Below, in pieces: positions 51,059 to 63,486 of a stretch of DNA of 64,000 nucleotides. Origin of the DNA: Membranipora membranacea (Eukaryota; Bryozoa; Gymnolaemata; Cheilostomatida; Membraniporidae); the NCBI GenBank assembly GCA_914767715.1, contig OU612065.1, positions 5,330,001-5,394,000 of the forward strand. Reading direction: 5' to 3'. The notes under the pieces are model-generated. The model saw only the letters and a list, made by a program, of their open reading frames with translations. It searched no databases and was not told where the DNA came from. A program made the translations under genes and the position numbers. Numbering within the stretch: position 1 is the stretch's first letter; each line of letters opens with the position of its first letter.

Positions 51059-51768
51059 ATTTGGCAACAGCACTGGGTGAAGACAAAAGCTAAGTAATCC
51101 TATTACTTGTAAGCTGGGGTTTAACACACTCACTTTGTTTTGTAGAGTTGGCTAGCATTTAATTCCTTTTGTTATAATCCTTGTAAGGATTAGAATGAGG
51201 GGATAAAGTGATGATAAGCAAACTGCTTGGGGTAGAAGGCTAAGCAAGATTATGCCTTTAATACTCAAATTAAAGTAGTTTAATCTCTGCAGGGTGAAAA
51301 ATCAAAGTGAGTCTGAGTTAGATCTAAGGTATTACAAACATAGGATTAAAAGCTTGGCCCTCGCATAAAAGGCAGGCAGAGTGAGACAGGAAATCACAGC
51401 AGGGAGAGCAGAGAGCAGGGAGCATTCTCCCTGATCACAGTCAGCCCACTGGCTGTAGCGCAAACAAGTCGTCTCTCTGACTTGTGTATGAGTTGTACTA
51501 TGCTCAATGTGGTGAATTTGAGTAGTGAACGAGTGGCACGAGGGGCGGGTGCCTTGACGATAGCGACTTTGCGCCGATGAGTTGATGGAAAGCAAACCTC
51601 ACTGCACTGGTTTGGCTTAGAGTATAAGCATGAGAGTGATGGGGCGAACATTGTTGCACTGAAACAATGAAGAGTTGGCAGCCTCCCTGGTTGCGCAACA
51701 GCGTAAACACACCAATTATGTCAAACCACCGAAACTTACAAATTGCACTGAGGGATCGATGAGATTGA

Positions 51769-51925
51769 TTGAGATGCTCAGCAACACACAAGGTGGCTTC
51801 ATGCTGCTGGGGCCGGCCATGAGGGGGTTGTACTAGAGAAGGCCTCGAAACAGCGTTTGACTCATGGTTTCTAGCTGAAGACCTGTGTGTTGTGCAGTGG
51901 TACGCGCACCACTGTATGTTGTATC
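51769..51925 (+). repeat. 157-bp direct repeat, right copy
   Basis: Second copy of the 47691-47848 repeat in the same orientation, 4078 bp downstream. Differences are a one-base indel in the CAGGGGTGG/CAAGGTGG region and a few substitutions. Similarity stops abruptly on the right and fades to weak resemblance on the left. Confidence 0.95.
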
Positions 51926-51993
51926 CCTGATTGGCTAGTGAATCACTGCTGCGCTATTATTGGCTGAACCATTCATAATCGTTAAGATTTGTT

Positions 51994-52022
51994 GTTCACT
52001 TGTGACATTGTCACAAGTGAAC
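51994..52022. repeat. Perfect 14-bp inverted repeat with one-base centre
   Basis: GTTCACTTGTGACA is followed after one base by its exact reverse complement. It lies close to the right end of the retrotransposon repeat. Confidence 0.9.
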
Positions 52023-52456
52023 GATTTTGAACAATATAGATTTAACCACCGATTTAAACACAGATTGACTGTTTACACTGTCAGTCAAATCGGTGACCTG
52101 TGTTGGAGTTGTAATTTTTAGCCGATTTGTCGCACGTGTAAACGCAGTATATAGGTTTTGGTTATCTGTATATAGGTATATCTTTATAGGTAAACAAATA
52201 TCAAGGTTTTGGTTATTCGGTGTTGCTTCTAAATATTACAGCATATAATTAGTAATGCTCACTGGTGGCAAATATACTATCATGGTCAATAACAGTTTAT
52301 TATAGTGACCATACTCTCAAATTATTCTCTATGGCGGACAATTTGTACTGTGTTGATCAAGAGATATTATTTTGATGTAAATATCGAGGCTTTCGCTTCT
52401 ATCGATCCTCGCTATCCTTACAATCAGGCATGTAGTTTGTTCTCGGATTGTTTACT

Positions 52457-52503
52457 CAAGGAGTTAAAGACAACTCCTTGGGTTAAGTGTCTTTAACTCC
52501 TTG
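52457..52503. repeat. Perfect 16-bp inverted repeat with 15-base loop
   Basis: CAAGGAGTTAAAGACA (52457-52472) pairs exactly with TGTCTTTAACTCCTTG (52488-52503). In an intergenic setting its role is unknown. Confidence 0.9.
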
Positions 52504-53109
52504 GTTTACTCAGCCACATTATGTACCACAGATATACCTCTAGCAGGTCTCTTTCATCTCTGAGAGGAATTCTCAGATAGTGACTTTTTATTTGGTTAAC
52601 AATAATAGTATAGTGAGGTTAGTGTATAGTCGCATCATTGATCACTCTTAGTCATTGCTCTTATGTTTCAAGGAGATAGAAGTAGCTTGAGCTTGTTGTG
52701 ATATCTGTCCTGACTGGAACAAGCTCCAATTTATCATTTACCATCCTACCCTATTAATAAGTTCATGTCAGCTCTGTTCTTGTGTCTTAGAGTACAACTA
52801 ATGCTACCTCTCGTAGATTCTAGTTATATATGCTGATAAGCACTTATCGCTGAGCCTTGAACTGTAACTGGAAGTGTGCAAACTTTGTGTGGTAAATGTA
52901 AATGTAGCAGTAGCAGTCACTGATAATGTTGGATATAGCTCTTGCCAGGATTAATAGCATTATTGCTGCGGAATAAAATTGATCTATATTTTTTGTCAAC
53001 ATGAAAATAATAGTGTACACTAAAACAGTCTCTGATAAGCGTTCATTTAGATGAATGTTATTTTGATCAGTCAGTGCCAAAAATTCTCAGTTATCAGCAC
53101 GTTTTTGCC

Positions 53110-53230
53110 ATGAGTCTGAGCAATGAACTCCCGAGGGAGCCAAATTCAGCCTTGAGATTGGATAGTTATTATGAGGCAGTTGTCAATCCAAGTCTTGAAG
53201 GACGTGGCAGAACCATCAGTCTAAAGGAAT
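53110..53230 (+). CDS. Possible first coding exon of the TRPA1-like gene
   Basis: The ATG at 53110 opens a 40-codon frame (MSLSNELPREPNSALRLDSY and on) ending at TAA 53230-53232, ahead of the first ankyrin exon. A short non-ankyrin leader is expected for TRPA1. No good donor gives the needed phase 0; GCA|GTTGTC is the only in-phase option and it is weak. Treat the exon and its end as tentative. Confidence 0.3.
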
Positions 53231-53587
53231 AATATCTTCCTTGGCAAGAAGACCCAGCAGAGGTGTATACATGCAAAAAATGGCTGCCAGAGAGCATAAC
53301 AAGCAAGGGCTGTCTGATTTCTGTCAAGTAAGTCTCGTGCACGACCCAAGTTAGGGGTTCTGGAAGTCTTTGCAGGTTGTTTTAGGTGGTGGATGCTTTG
53401 ACCCCCATACTTCTGTGTCAGCCTGTTGACTGGTTTGATCAGATAATTGGGAAGCTGGTGAAGCAGTGATCGTGATTTGTGCTCATGTTTGTGGGTTGCC
53501 TCAGAGGTCTCCATCTGTGCTTAGTTCCTCAGCACTTATTATCTTTATTATTATTATATTAGGTTCTCATAATTTTGATATTTACAG

Positions 53588-56500
53588 GCAGCAGCATCCA
53601 ACGACGTGAGGCTCTTAAACAGACTATTGGATGAGAAACCTTGCTTACTTAATGAGCAGGACAGCAAGGGCCTGACAGCCTTACATCACGCCTGTAAAAA
53701 TGACGCTGTTGATGTTGTCACAAACTTGCTCCAAAGGAAAGCTGGTGAGATTTTTTCTATCCCATTGCCATGGTGCTTGGTGCAGGTATCATTGCGATAT
53801 ATACTGCCCAGGAGAGGTTTTTAAATTTTATAATAAGCCAGCCGACAGTTCCAAGTTCCAGAGTTTACTCTTGTTTTGCGAAATTCGACAAAGGAAACAT
53901 AATTGCAAACACTTACTTATAACAATTGACTTGCTGCTCTCCCAAAATCCTAACCATTGTTGCTCGTAATACGTTGCTTTTTACTTCATGTACAGATTTG
54001 GACAAACGAAACGAGATTGGTGCGACTGCTCTTCACTTAGCTGTGATAGCAGGTAACAGCATCCTAGTAGAGCTACTCGTCAAAGATGGAGCCGATCATA
54101 CAAGGATATGCAAGAGAAAGTTTACTCCTATTCACCTGGCTGTGCATCTAAAAAAACACAACTGCTTGAAGGTAAGGAGACTCACCTCCGTTCGTTAGAG
54201 TTTTCCTTGCATTTTATTTTTAAACGCAAGCCAGTGAATAAACAAAATACTCTACATAGAATTGTTGTATGCTATATAGCTATGTTATGACTTCTATGTT
54301 TGTCTAGTCTGAGCGCCCAGACTCTTGCCCCTCCCCCTTTGCCTATTTGGCAAGTTCATTTGATTTTAACCGATCCATCATCCTGTATCAATAAGCTTGT
54401 ATAAAATATGCTGTTGCTTTTCAAGGCATTCTTGAAGTTTGAGAAAGTTGACGTTGACATATTTGGAGAATATGATGTCACACCTCTCCACCTTGCTGCG
54501 ACTATCGATGATATTGAGGCTGCTAAAATTCTGGTATGACATTGGAATGATTGCTTACGTTATCATTTGAGATATCAAACAAAGATTGTCAGCTAGAATG
54601 TTTAGTAAAACGTTCTACAAAATTTATTGCTGCAATGATCAAAACAATGCTCAATCTATAACCACTAAATCTGACAGAAAAGTTTTATCTGCTATCACTG
54701 TTACTTTAACAGAGATTATACATACTTTACTGAGCCATTTGCTATTGTATCTGCCAAGCCACATATCTTTCTTCAGCAGTGCCATACATGATATAAACAT
54801 ATTTTAAATAGCTATGGTTTTCAAATTAATTTAGAGAGTAATTGTTGTGGTTAAATTCTTTAGTCTCTGTGATAATCTACATGTTTTTCTTTTTTTATGG
54901 CTAATTCTTTAGCTGGACCGTGGAGCACTCATGTGTAATAGGAATGCACATGGCCTGTCCTCCTTCCATTTTGCAGCTAAGGGAGCATCAAAGAGTGTTC
55001 TTAATCTGTTACTAGACAAAGGTATTTACTATTCATCCATACTATCTTTATCTATATGTCTTCTCATATTACTCAAGCAAGTAGTGGTGAAAAATGGTAG
55101 GATCAAATGGCACAAATTACACAAAGTGACATAATTCTAATCTGCCATCATTGATTAACTTTATTCTCTCGCTGTCCTTTCCGCTGTCCTTTCCGGATAT
55201 TACAAAGCAGAATCTGTTCATTTTATCACCTCCATACAACCTAAAAAAAAATTTTCCTTCATGCTTCGAAAATGCCAAGTCATTCAACCATTATGATGTC
55301 ATTGGGTAGATATATTGATCAACTCTCCAGAGGACTGTTTGGCAGGAGATGGCTAATTCCCAGATTAGATCACTTTCTACATAACCAAACATGATAACCT
55401 GTAGTATAACATCAATGCTGTTGATCAGATTTTGAAAGAAATATCAAAAATTGCAAGTCATTGTTAGATAAAGGTCTTTGTTATGACGTTTGCAAAGAGT
55501 GAAAAAACGGCTGTTTGAATCAGAGCTGGCTCAAACGGACGTTATTCACACCATTTGTCGACAACTAGCCATGACAGGTGCTTTTTCTACAATCGATATT
55601 TTAAAGTCTGCAACAAGGATTACAGGTAGTTCCACTCATGTTTGTGGGCTGCTGACGCAGTGAATTTACCGCTGCTTATTTTGTAATGTAAGCATCTGAT
55701 AATGTGTTCTAATCGCCTTGTCATAGCCGTGACAAGGCTAGTTTTTATGCATGTGTAAAGGGATAAGTAAATTAAATCAATAACTGATGGGTAAAAATAA
55801 ACAAGTTATTCAGTCAGCTAGCATTTTGAATTGTAAACAATCAAAAAGAAATAATGGCCCAGTATTTCTATCAAATTTTCGCAGTCATGGTTAGCTTGGA
55901 ATTTAAGTACACAACTCTATATAGCTAATAGCTCTATACTTTCTAGGATAGACTGAAAGTTTCACAGTACTATTCCACACTGTTACAGTGTCCGGCTCTA
56001 TGTTTTTTTTTGCGAATTCCTTGCTATAACTGTGGTTTCTGAAACAATGGAGCACGACTGTTATAAAAAAATATTGTCATGTATTTTAGCTGAAGAAAAG
56101 GGTTACACAAGAGCTATTGTGCTTTCATTCGAGGATAAATATAAGCACAGCCCGCTGCATGCTGCCATAAACAGCGGTAATACTGAGGTAATAATATTAT
56201 CTAATAGAATAGACCCAAATTAATTATTTATCATTATTAATCTACTTGGTTTGTTCTAAAATCTTTGTCCAAATACACAAATATTATGGTTGGTTCTCAC
56301 TCAAATTCCACCCTGACTATAAATAATTTCATCATTATTTAATGTGTGATGTTTGCTTTACTTCCTGCTGTGGCTGAGTGGGTACATAGGGGATGAGTAA
56401 GCATGTTATATATCCTGGACATAATATGTCCAGAATATATAACTCTATGGCTATGGCTATTTCACCCCAGCTGCATTCCCACTGGCTTACAGCATAAATA

Positions 56501-59500
56501 ATTAAGCATTGGTGATTGACCCTACCTAACCTTACTTTTGAGTATAATAATGACATTTGATGTTGTTATACATAAAATAATGGTGCCGCCAAAAGGGGAA
56601 ACGAGGAAGCACAATGGTATCAATGACTATGACATGACACTCCCGCTGTTCCCTGTCCACAGCAATTCAAGCGTGAAAACGAGTGTTTGTCATTTTGGAT
56701 GCTGTGCTCGCTTGCTCTGTTTATATAAGATTACAACGTAGAAATGATTTCTTTCTGCAGACATAGCCTTACTTATTTCAGATTTGCCTGAGAATGGTTC
56801 ATGCAATTCTCTTGATTTTTTTTACATGTGTTACCAGAACATATGGGCCACAGTCTAGGCATTTATTCATGTAGTCAGTCAATGGATTTTGCAGATATAT
56901 TTGATTTAGTGGCTAACATTCCTTTGTGAGATGAGTAAGACAAGGTACACACAATACTAGATAGCCCTTACATCTAACAAAGTTTCCTATGACCAACAGT
57001 CATTCTAAGCTGACCAAAGGAAGGTGTCAGATTTATGAAATTTGTCATTCACAAGCTGAAAACTAGATAAAAACAGCCCAAAAACAGCCTTCTTTTCTCC
57101 CTCCCCCTCCAACATAATCTTTTTGTGAACCATGAAAATAATCATTGTTACCAATCACCTCAATCAAGATATTTACTTGAGAACATTTGCTCCAATTTAA
57201 GAGGTAAATGTGGCTATAGAGACGGCCCAAAAAGTGTCCAGTTCATAGCGCCATATGGACATGTCTCTTCTATACATATGCTAAGCAAAAATTACCCAAC
57301 CATCTGCATGAATGATGGGGCCTTTATTTTAGATTGAGCTTAGCGTTATAACATGAAAACTCAGGTCCATACTCTAGTACTTAACTACATCAGTGAAACT
57401 CCACCCATAATCTCAGCTATCATATAGTTAACCTACCAGGCGTTTAGTCGCTGGCAAAATAGTAAGTGGTAAGATCACCACAGTTGCATTTATATCACCT
57501 TCCCTTGGTAGTCAAACTATCGTTAGTCATGTTTCCCCTCAAACGCTTTGATAAGGCCAATGTCACTTAGTTGATCCTACAGTGTACTTTATAGTTTTTT
57601 ACCAAATCTTGCAATAAGATCCTACGATATCCTCTCGAGTATGATCCATACTAACTCGATACTCAAAAATTTGAATTCATTTTCAAAGAAACTGATCTGT
57701 GCATTGACATAGACTGCACTTATTCAGTAATATTGATAGTCCATGTTTAGATGTGCTGAGTAACTGTGGTGCACAAATGGACAAGATCTGATGCCACAAA
57801 ACAGAAAGCTTCTCCAAGTCACCCACTGCTAACACATTTCAATACTACTCTCTAGGAGGCCGTCAAATTCATTTGGATTTTTTATCACCCTGAAGACTGA
57901 AATAACTAGATAACACATTTATTTACATGGATCTACTTTAAGACATGCAAATACTAGCTTTTGATGTAAAGAGAACTGTTTATCTGAGTAAGTCTTGTGT
58001 GTCAAAACATCTTAAAGTTTGTAAGGATTGCTAAAAAAAATCCTCAAAACTCAAAATCACTTGTTAGTAATCATCACATGATTTTGATTTTTACATCATT
58101 GAGATGCCTGAAATGTGTAGATCTAAAATATTTTTATTTGAAGTTTCAGTGAAATTTGGAAATACATAATTTTCTTGAAAAACAAACAGGCTACCTGTGT
58201 AAATTTTGAATTTCCTACTGAAATTCTATTGAAAGCCACTAATCATAAAGCTCATAATTGAAGCGTAACACTCGTTTTCATGCGGCGCTTGCCTATTCAA
58301 CTGAAGACCGCGGTTTGATAGGAGTGTCATATCTTAGTATTTATAATCTTTGATGGTATGTGACTCAAGCTTTTTGTGATAGTTTGTAGGTTGCTGTCGA
58401 CACTAGTCACCTGAGCCTTATTAGCGCGAGGTTTTTTTCATGTATTAGCATAGAGATTAGAGATTAGATAGAAGATATTCACCAGATTTCTAGACTTGGT
58501 TAGAACTATCTCCCCTGAGGGAAAGTGTGGAGACAGGATAGGGGACCCATCCTAATTTCCTTCAAAACCCATAAGAATTTCCAGTTTGCCTGGATATTGT
58601 ACGATAATACACAGATTGGACTTGATTTGATTTGAACATAAAATAGCGGAAGTAAAAAAATCCTTATTTTAGTACTTACGCAAGTGAAACTCCTCACAGA
58701 GTAACAGAACAGCCATGCAGGGGGGGGGGGGCCGGGGTTTTGCAAAAGTCAGTAAATATATAATTTCCTCTTTCCGGAGCATTAAACCTCACATTTAAGG
58801 TTATGATACCAGCGTTGACCGATTTGGGCATTTCATATACCGTTGGAAAGCTGCTGAGCTACTGATCGCTAATAGCTCATCAAAAGCGTGATTGGATTAC
58901 GTTGCGTCATTTTATCAGAGAAATGAGGCCAAAAAGGCTGTTTTTAGTAAAAAGGATGGCTGCGCTACATTGATTACTAGAAAGTTCAAAACAGGTTACA
59001 TTCATTCTTAGAGATATAGTTCATCCTAATTTTAAGTTGAAAATAATATTTGATGAGCCCAAAGTGGCTTTTTACGTCACGTCATAATGCGTGTGGTTTT
59101 TTAACTTTGATGATATGATGCTAAATTTTAAGCAACGATTTGAGACAGTTCGAATAAAAAAGGGCCAAATCTTTTGCTCTTTTCCACTATTTTGCTGTTT
59201 AAATGACACACACCACAAATTTCAGCAGTATATCAAATGTATCAATATCAGCATAGACCATCAAAGGTAGATACGTTTTGCGCCATTTATCAATAACGTC
59301 AAACATGCTGTCAAATGGTCCAGCATTTAGGCCAGACAAATTTATTTTGAAAATTCTCACATACGAAGCCACTTTGATTAAGCATAGTAAGAACAGGAAA
59401 TTCCAACAGAATATGGCACTATGTTTTAGTCTTCCTCGAATTATACCATACAGAATGCCGAAAAACACCTTGAAAACCCCCTTAAATTGGCTGTTTTGAG

Positions 59501-62500
59501 CATTCTGTGTGGTATAATTCGAGGAAGACAAATACATAGTGCCATATTCTGTTGGCATTTCCTGTTTGTACCATGCTTAATCAAAGCGGCTTCGTATGTG
59601 AGAATTTTCAAAATAAATTTCTCTGTTCTTAGTGCTGGACCTTTTGACAGCATGTTTGACGTTATTGATAAATGGCGCAAAACGTATCTACCTTTGATGG
59701 TCTATGCTGATATTGATACATTTGATACACTGCTGAAATTTGTGGTGTGTGTCATTTAAACAGCAAAATAGTGGAAAAAAGCAAAAGAGTTGGCCCTTTT
59801 TTATTCAAACTGTCTCAAATCGTTGCTTAAAATTTAGCATTATATCATCAAAGTTAAAAAACAACACGCATTATGACGTGACGTAAAAAGCCATTTTGGG
59901 CTCATCAAATATTATTTTCAACCTAAAATTAGGATGAACTATGTCTCTAAGAATGAATGTAACCTGTTTAGAAATTTGTAGCAATCAATGTAGCGCAGCC
60001 ATCCACTTTGCTAAAAACAGCCTTTTCAGCCTCATTTCTCTGATAAAATGACGCAACATAATCCAATCACGTTTTTGATGAGCTATTAGCGATCAGTAGC
60101 TCAGCAGCTTTCCAACGGTAAATAAAATGTCCAAATCGGTCAACGCTGGTATCATAACCTAAACCAGCAGGAAAGACAATTCAAATAAACCCTGGGAAAC
60201 TGTTGAATTGATATTGTCGGTACATTGTCTTTATTTCAACAGTTTTATTTGTACAGCCAGCTCTCTGATTTTCTGGCAATTTCTTTTTTCAATATGGCTG
60301 AAATGTACAAATTTTGATTCAGGGACAACTCCTAATGTACCCATGTCTCCATTTAATCTTTTAGCCTGTCCAGGTCTGTTTAGAAGCTGGTGCTCACATT
60401 GATGGTAGACAGGGGGATGGATCGACTGCTGTACATTTGGTCTGCTCTCAGCCTGGTGAGAAATAACAAATCAAAAATTATTTCTTATTTTATGAATTGC
60501 ATTTGAATGTAAAATGTTTTTGAAGAGTTCAAACAGAACAGAACAACTCCAACAAATTTGATTCTCCCCATAAACTGTCATCATATTGCAGGAGGGTTGG
60601 AGATACTGAAGCTGATGAACAAACATCAACCTCTGAGATTTCAGGCTTCTCTGGAAGTCAAGGATGGTAATGGTATGATTCCACTGCACAGGGCGGCGCT
60701 ATTTAACTTCAGCGATGTTGCCAAATTTCTTATTGACCACGTGAGCATGATAAAAGTTTTACCAGCTATCTCAGCTGAGAAAAATAAAACAGATAAAGTG
60801 CAAGCAGGTGTTAAATAACTTTTGATTTTTGAACAAATGTTGAACATGCTGCCAGAATTACACAAGCTCAGATGAAGAAATGCTTAAAACTTTGATAGAT
60901 AATATAAATACTATGTTCCTCCTTCAAATCCCCGACATAGATGATAAACAGAGTTTGTAAATATTTTCCAGGCGTAACAAATAACATTTAAACTGTCTGT
61001 ATACATGTTTAATGTTTCTGGTTAACTTCTCAGTTCAAACAACCTGTGAATATAAACATAATAAGCAGAGTAGGAATGATGTATAACCTAATGGCTTTAC
61101 AGATAGCCTATGATATACTAGAACCAAGATATGAGACAATCTTTCCCTTTTGCGTCAGAACAGGATGGTACCTGAATTTAATGACTTGAAACTAGAAAGT
61201 TACCTGCAGTTCATGTATAATACAATTCATCATTGGATTGCAGGGATCACCAGTGGATATCACTGATTGTCACGGTAAGACCCCTTTTCTTGCGGCTGCC
61301 TCCAGACAGTGTTGGTGTACTATGGCAGTACTATACGCTGCCGGAGCTGATGAATGTAATAAAGATGTGGATGACTCAAACTTTCTACACCTCGCTATTA
61401 AGAGTGGTGGGGATCTGACAGAACTCTGGAAATGTGGCAATGACAGCCAAAAGGTAACAGTTTATTTTAAGTAATTTTATTTTGTTGCATATTATTATAC
61501 GAAAGAATAGTTGTATGGCCAACAAATATACTATTGCCTTTTAGATTATAAACATATATAGTGATACCCGAAAATAACTGCCATGGACTATTTTTTTTTA
61601 TCGACGAGGAAGCGAGTAGTGCTCCTCTCCATTATCCTACTAAAGCTGACAATCTCTCTACACTCTGTGGGTGTAGGATTATTAGATAACTCACTGGACT
61701 ATGTTTCTCTTCTTCTTCGTAGGGAAAAGCATGCAGAAGGTTGCTGAATGAGACTGATAGGTTTGGCTGTACTCCTCTTCACTATGCTTCTAAAGCTGGT
61801 AATCTATCTACAATCTGTGACTTACTGGATCAGGGAGCTTTGATCACTCTGAAGGATCACTCCAAGTCTTCACCAATACACTTCGCCAGCAAGTAAGAGA
61901 CTTTTTAAATTTAATTTGACCGTTTGTTTTAGGAGATAACCAAGTGAGGTCTGTAACAGCATAAAAGGAACAAATTTCGCAGGTTTTTTTTAATGAAAAC
62001 CTAAGATTTATATATCTCTGAGTCTATAATCATTAATCTTGTATTTCTGTATTTTGAAGATATGGACGTGTGAACACGGCTCGCTGTTTGCTAGACTCAC
62101 AACATGGCTCATTTGTGATTAACGAGGCTGATTTTAAAGGGAAGACCCCCCTACACCTGGCATCAGAAGAGGGTCATGTAAAAGTCGTGGCACTACTCAT
62201 GCAGAGAGGGGCGTTACTGCACAGGTATTCTATACAGATTCAGTATTGCTAAATTTATCCCCGATATCTATCTATCTGAACAAAAATGCTACTCTGTTGC
62301 TCACAGATAACTTCTTGCCTCAATGTTGTGCTGAATTCTGAGGTTATGGGGTTGTATTTGGCTGCTCAGTAGTACAGTAGTACACAAGAACACAAAACAT
62401 TGAACTCAATATTTATCATCCTGTTACCACTGTCTTTACTCATCATTTCAAACCTGCACCATGCAGATGTTGATACATATGTACTGAAGACATAATTCTT

Positions 62501-63188
62501 TCCTATAATTTTAGAGACTACAATGGTAACTCACCCCTACATCTAGCAGCGAAAAATAGCTTCACACAGACCATGAAGATTTTACTCAATGTACATCCAG
62601 CTCTTATGAATTTGGAGAACAATGACGGGGTTGGTACAAAAATTCAACTATTTGTTGCAATGTTTATTAATTCTTACCATCATCAAATCAAACGTGAATA
62701 TTTTTCATGTGACATGAGCGTCTTATTCCAGCATTCTGAGTAGAGTAGACACTGTGAGAGTTTGTACTACGTGATGTCAAATCTCACAGATGTAAGATAA
62801 TCCCAGGTTACACACATTTTTATTTTATTTTATATTTTTAGAATACGGCGTTACATGAGGCAGCCATCGCTAACAAACCAAAGTCTATAGAGCTTCTTCT
62901 GACTCTGGGTGGAGACATCTTGGAAAACAACGAAAAGAGAACTTTTCTTGATATATCTATTGAAAGATGTAGGTATAACGAAGTAATGAAACCAATCAAC
63001 AGTGTTACTTCCTGTACACATATGTTACAAATTACCCATATCTTAATTTCTAATACCTTACAGCCAATCAAGAAGCAGCCACTGCTGTTGTACAGCATGA
63101 CAGATGGCAGGAGATTCTACAGATGCCAAGTAAAATTCTCGGTACTTACACAATAGGTCTAGTCAGATATCTACCAGGCGTTTGTATG
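53588..63188 (+). CDS. TRPA1: TRPA1-like channel, ankyrin-repeat half (3' part outside window)
   Basis: TRPA1 channels are tetrameric sensory cation channels with a long N-terminal ankyrin array. Thirteen in-phase exons: 53588-53744, 53996-54171, 54426-54533, 54913-55021, 56090-56187, 60365-60455, 60592-60740, 61244-61453, 61723-61892, 62060-62224, 62515-62629, 62842-62968 and 63064-63188, coding 600 residues. Many ankyrin signatures are visible (GLTALHHAC, GATALHLAV, DVTPLHLAA, KHSPLHAAI, GCTPLHYAS, GKTPLHLAS, GNSPLHLAA, GNTALHEAA). The order and the inter-repeat text follow vertebrate TRPA1 as I recall it, including the post-ankyrin RW...YLP stretch (QHDRWQEIL and VRYLPGVCM) that precedes the membrane region. 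The six transmembrane helices and pore are not in the window. The large intron 56188-60364 carries a palindromic element. Confidence 0.87.
58795..60163. mobile_element. Near-palindromic TTAA-flanked element, copy 2
   Basis: Two arms of about 680 bp, inverted relative to each other, with a centre near 59480. The ends read GGTTATGATACCAGCG and its reverse complement. TTAA precedes the left end (58795-58798), and the right end is followed by TAAA, one change from TTAA. The body 58799-60159 is 1361 bp. The GGTTATG terminus, the GACCGAT and GGAAAGCTGC-GAGCTACTG blocks, and the internal ACATGCTGTC...CTCACATACGAAGCC block are shared with 5988-7043, so both belong to one family. There is no transposase. 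It lies in an intron of the TRPA1-like gene. Confidence 0.88.
61617..61680 (+). pseudogene. Decayed duplicate of part of an ankyrin exon
   Basis: The intron just before exon 61723-61892 contains a segment aligning without gaps, at a constant offset of 150 bp, to 61767-61830 of that exon. I count 40 matches in 50 over 61621-61670, fading after that. Its frame still reads APLHYPTKADNLSTLC, an ankyrin-like echo of the exon's TPLHYASKAGNLSTIC, but no splice sites of its own are evident. Confidence 0.75.
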
Positions 63189-63486
63189 GTATGTTACTCA
63201 CTATAAATATTTGTCCTGATGGTGCCATAACAAATTGGTTGTTTGTCCTGCCTTTTATCATAACTTAATCATAAATTTGGTATCAAACATCATGGCATAT
63301 CATATAATGTAGAATAAGACTGAATTGATTTAGATATATGGATGTTTCAACATGTCTTAGATTATCTCCACTTATCCAACTGAGACGAACAAACACATCT
63401 ATTATTGTTGATCAAGATTACTATTTAATGAGTGGTCATCTTGTGTTTACTGTTACCAATTTGCTAACCAATCGAATACTGTAGAG

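Larger units (their letters stand above)
47691..51925 (+). mobile_element. RLE-type non-LTR retrotransposon (R2/NeSL-like group), degenerate
   Basis: A single-ORF element with an N-terminal zinc finger, central reverse transcriptase and C-terminal restriction-like endonuclease. This is the architecture of the early-branching, RLE-bearing non-LTR retrotransposons. Direct repeats of about 158 bp bound the region. The element proper lies between or includes one of them; I cannot fix its exact ends because no poly(A) tail or short target duplication is evident. Confidence 0.85.
51926..53109. other. Intergenic between retrotransposon and TRPA1-like gene
   Basis: No gene seen. It contains two strong short hairpins (51994-52022 and 52457-52503). 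The promoter of the TRPA1-like gene should lie here or just downstream. Confidence 0.5.

Noticed and set aside
47691-51925. LTR retrotransposon
   Set aside because: Flanking direct repeats suggest LTRs, but the encoded protein has an RT plus RLE layout with no protease, RNase H or integrase, and no primer-binding site is seen.
53221-53514. Minus-strand 97-codon frame next to the TRPA1-like gene
   Set aside because: No splice support or recognisable family. It overlaps the 5' region of the TRPA1-like gene; it could be a repeat fragment, but I cannot support a gene.
59278-59680. Two similar proteins on opposite strands
   Set aside because: They are mirror translations of the inverted arms of a palindromic element, not genes.
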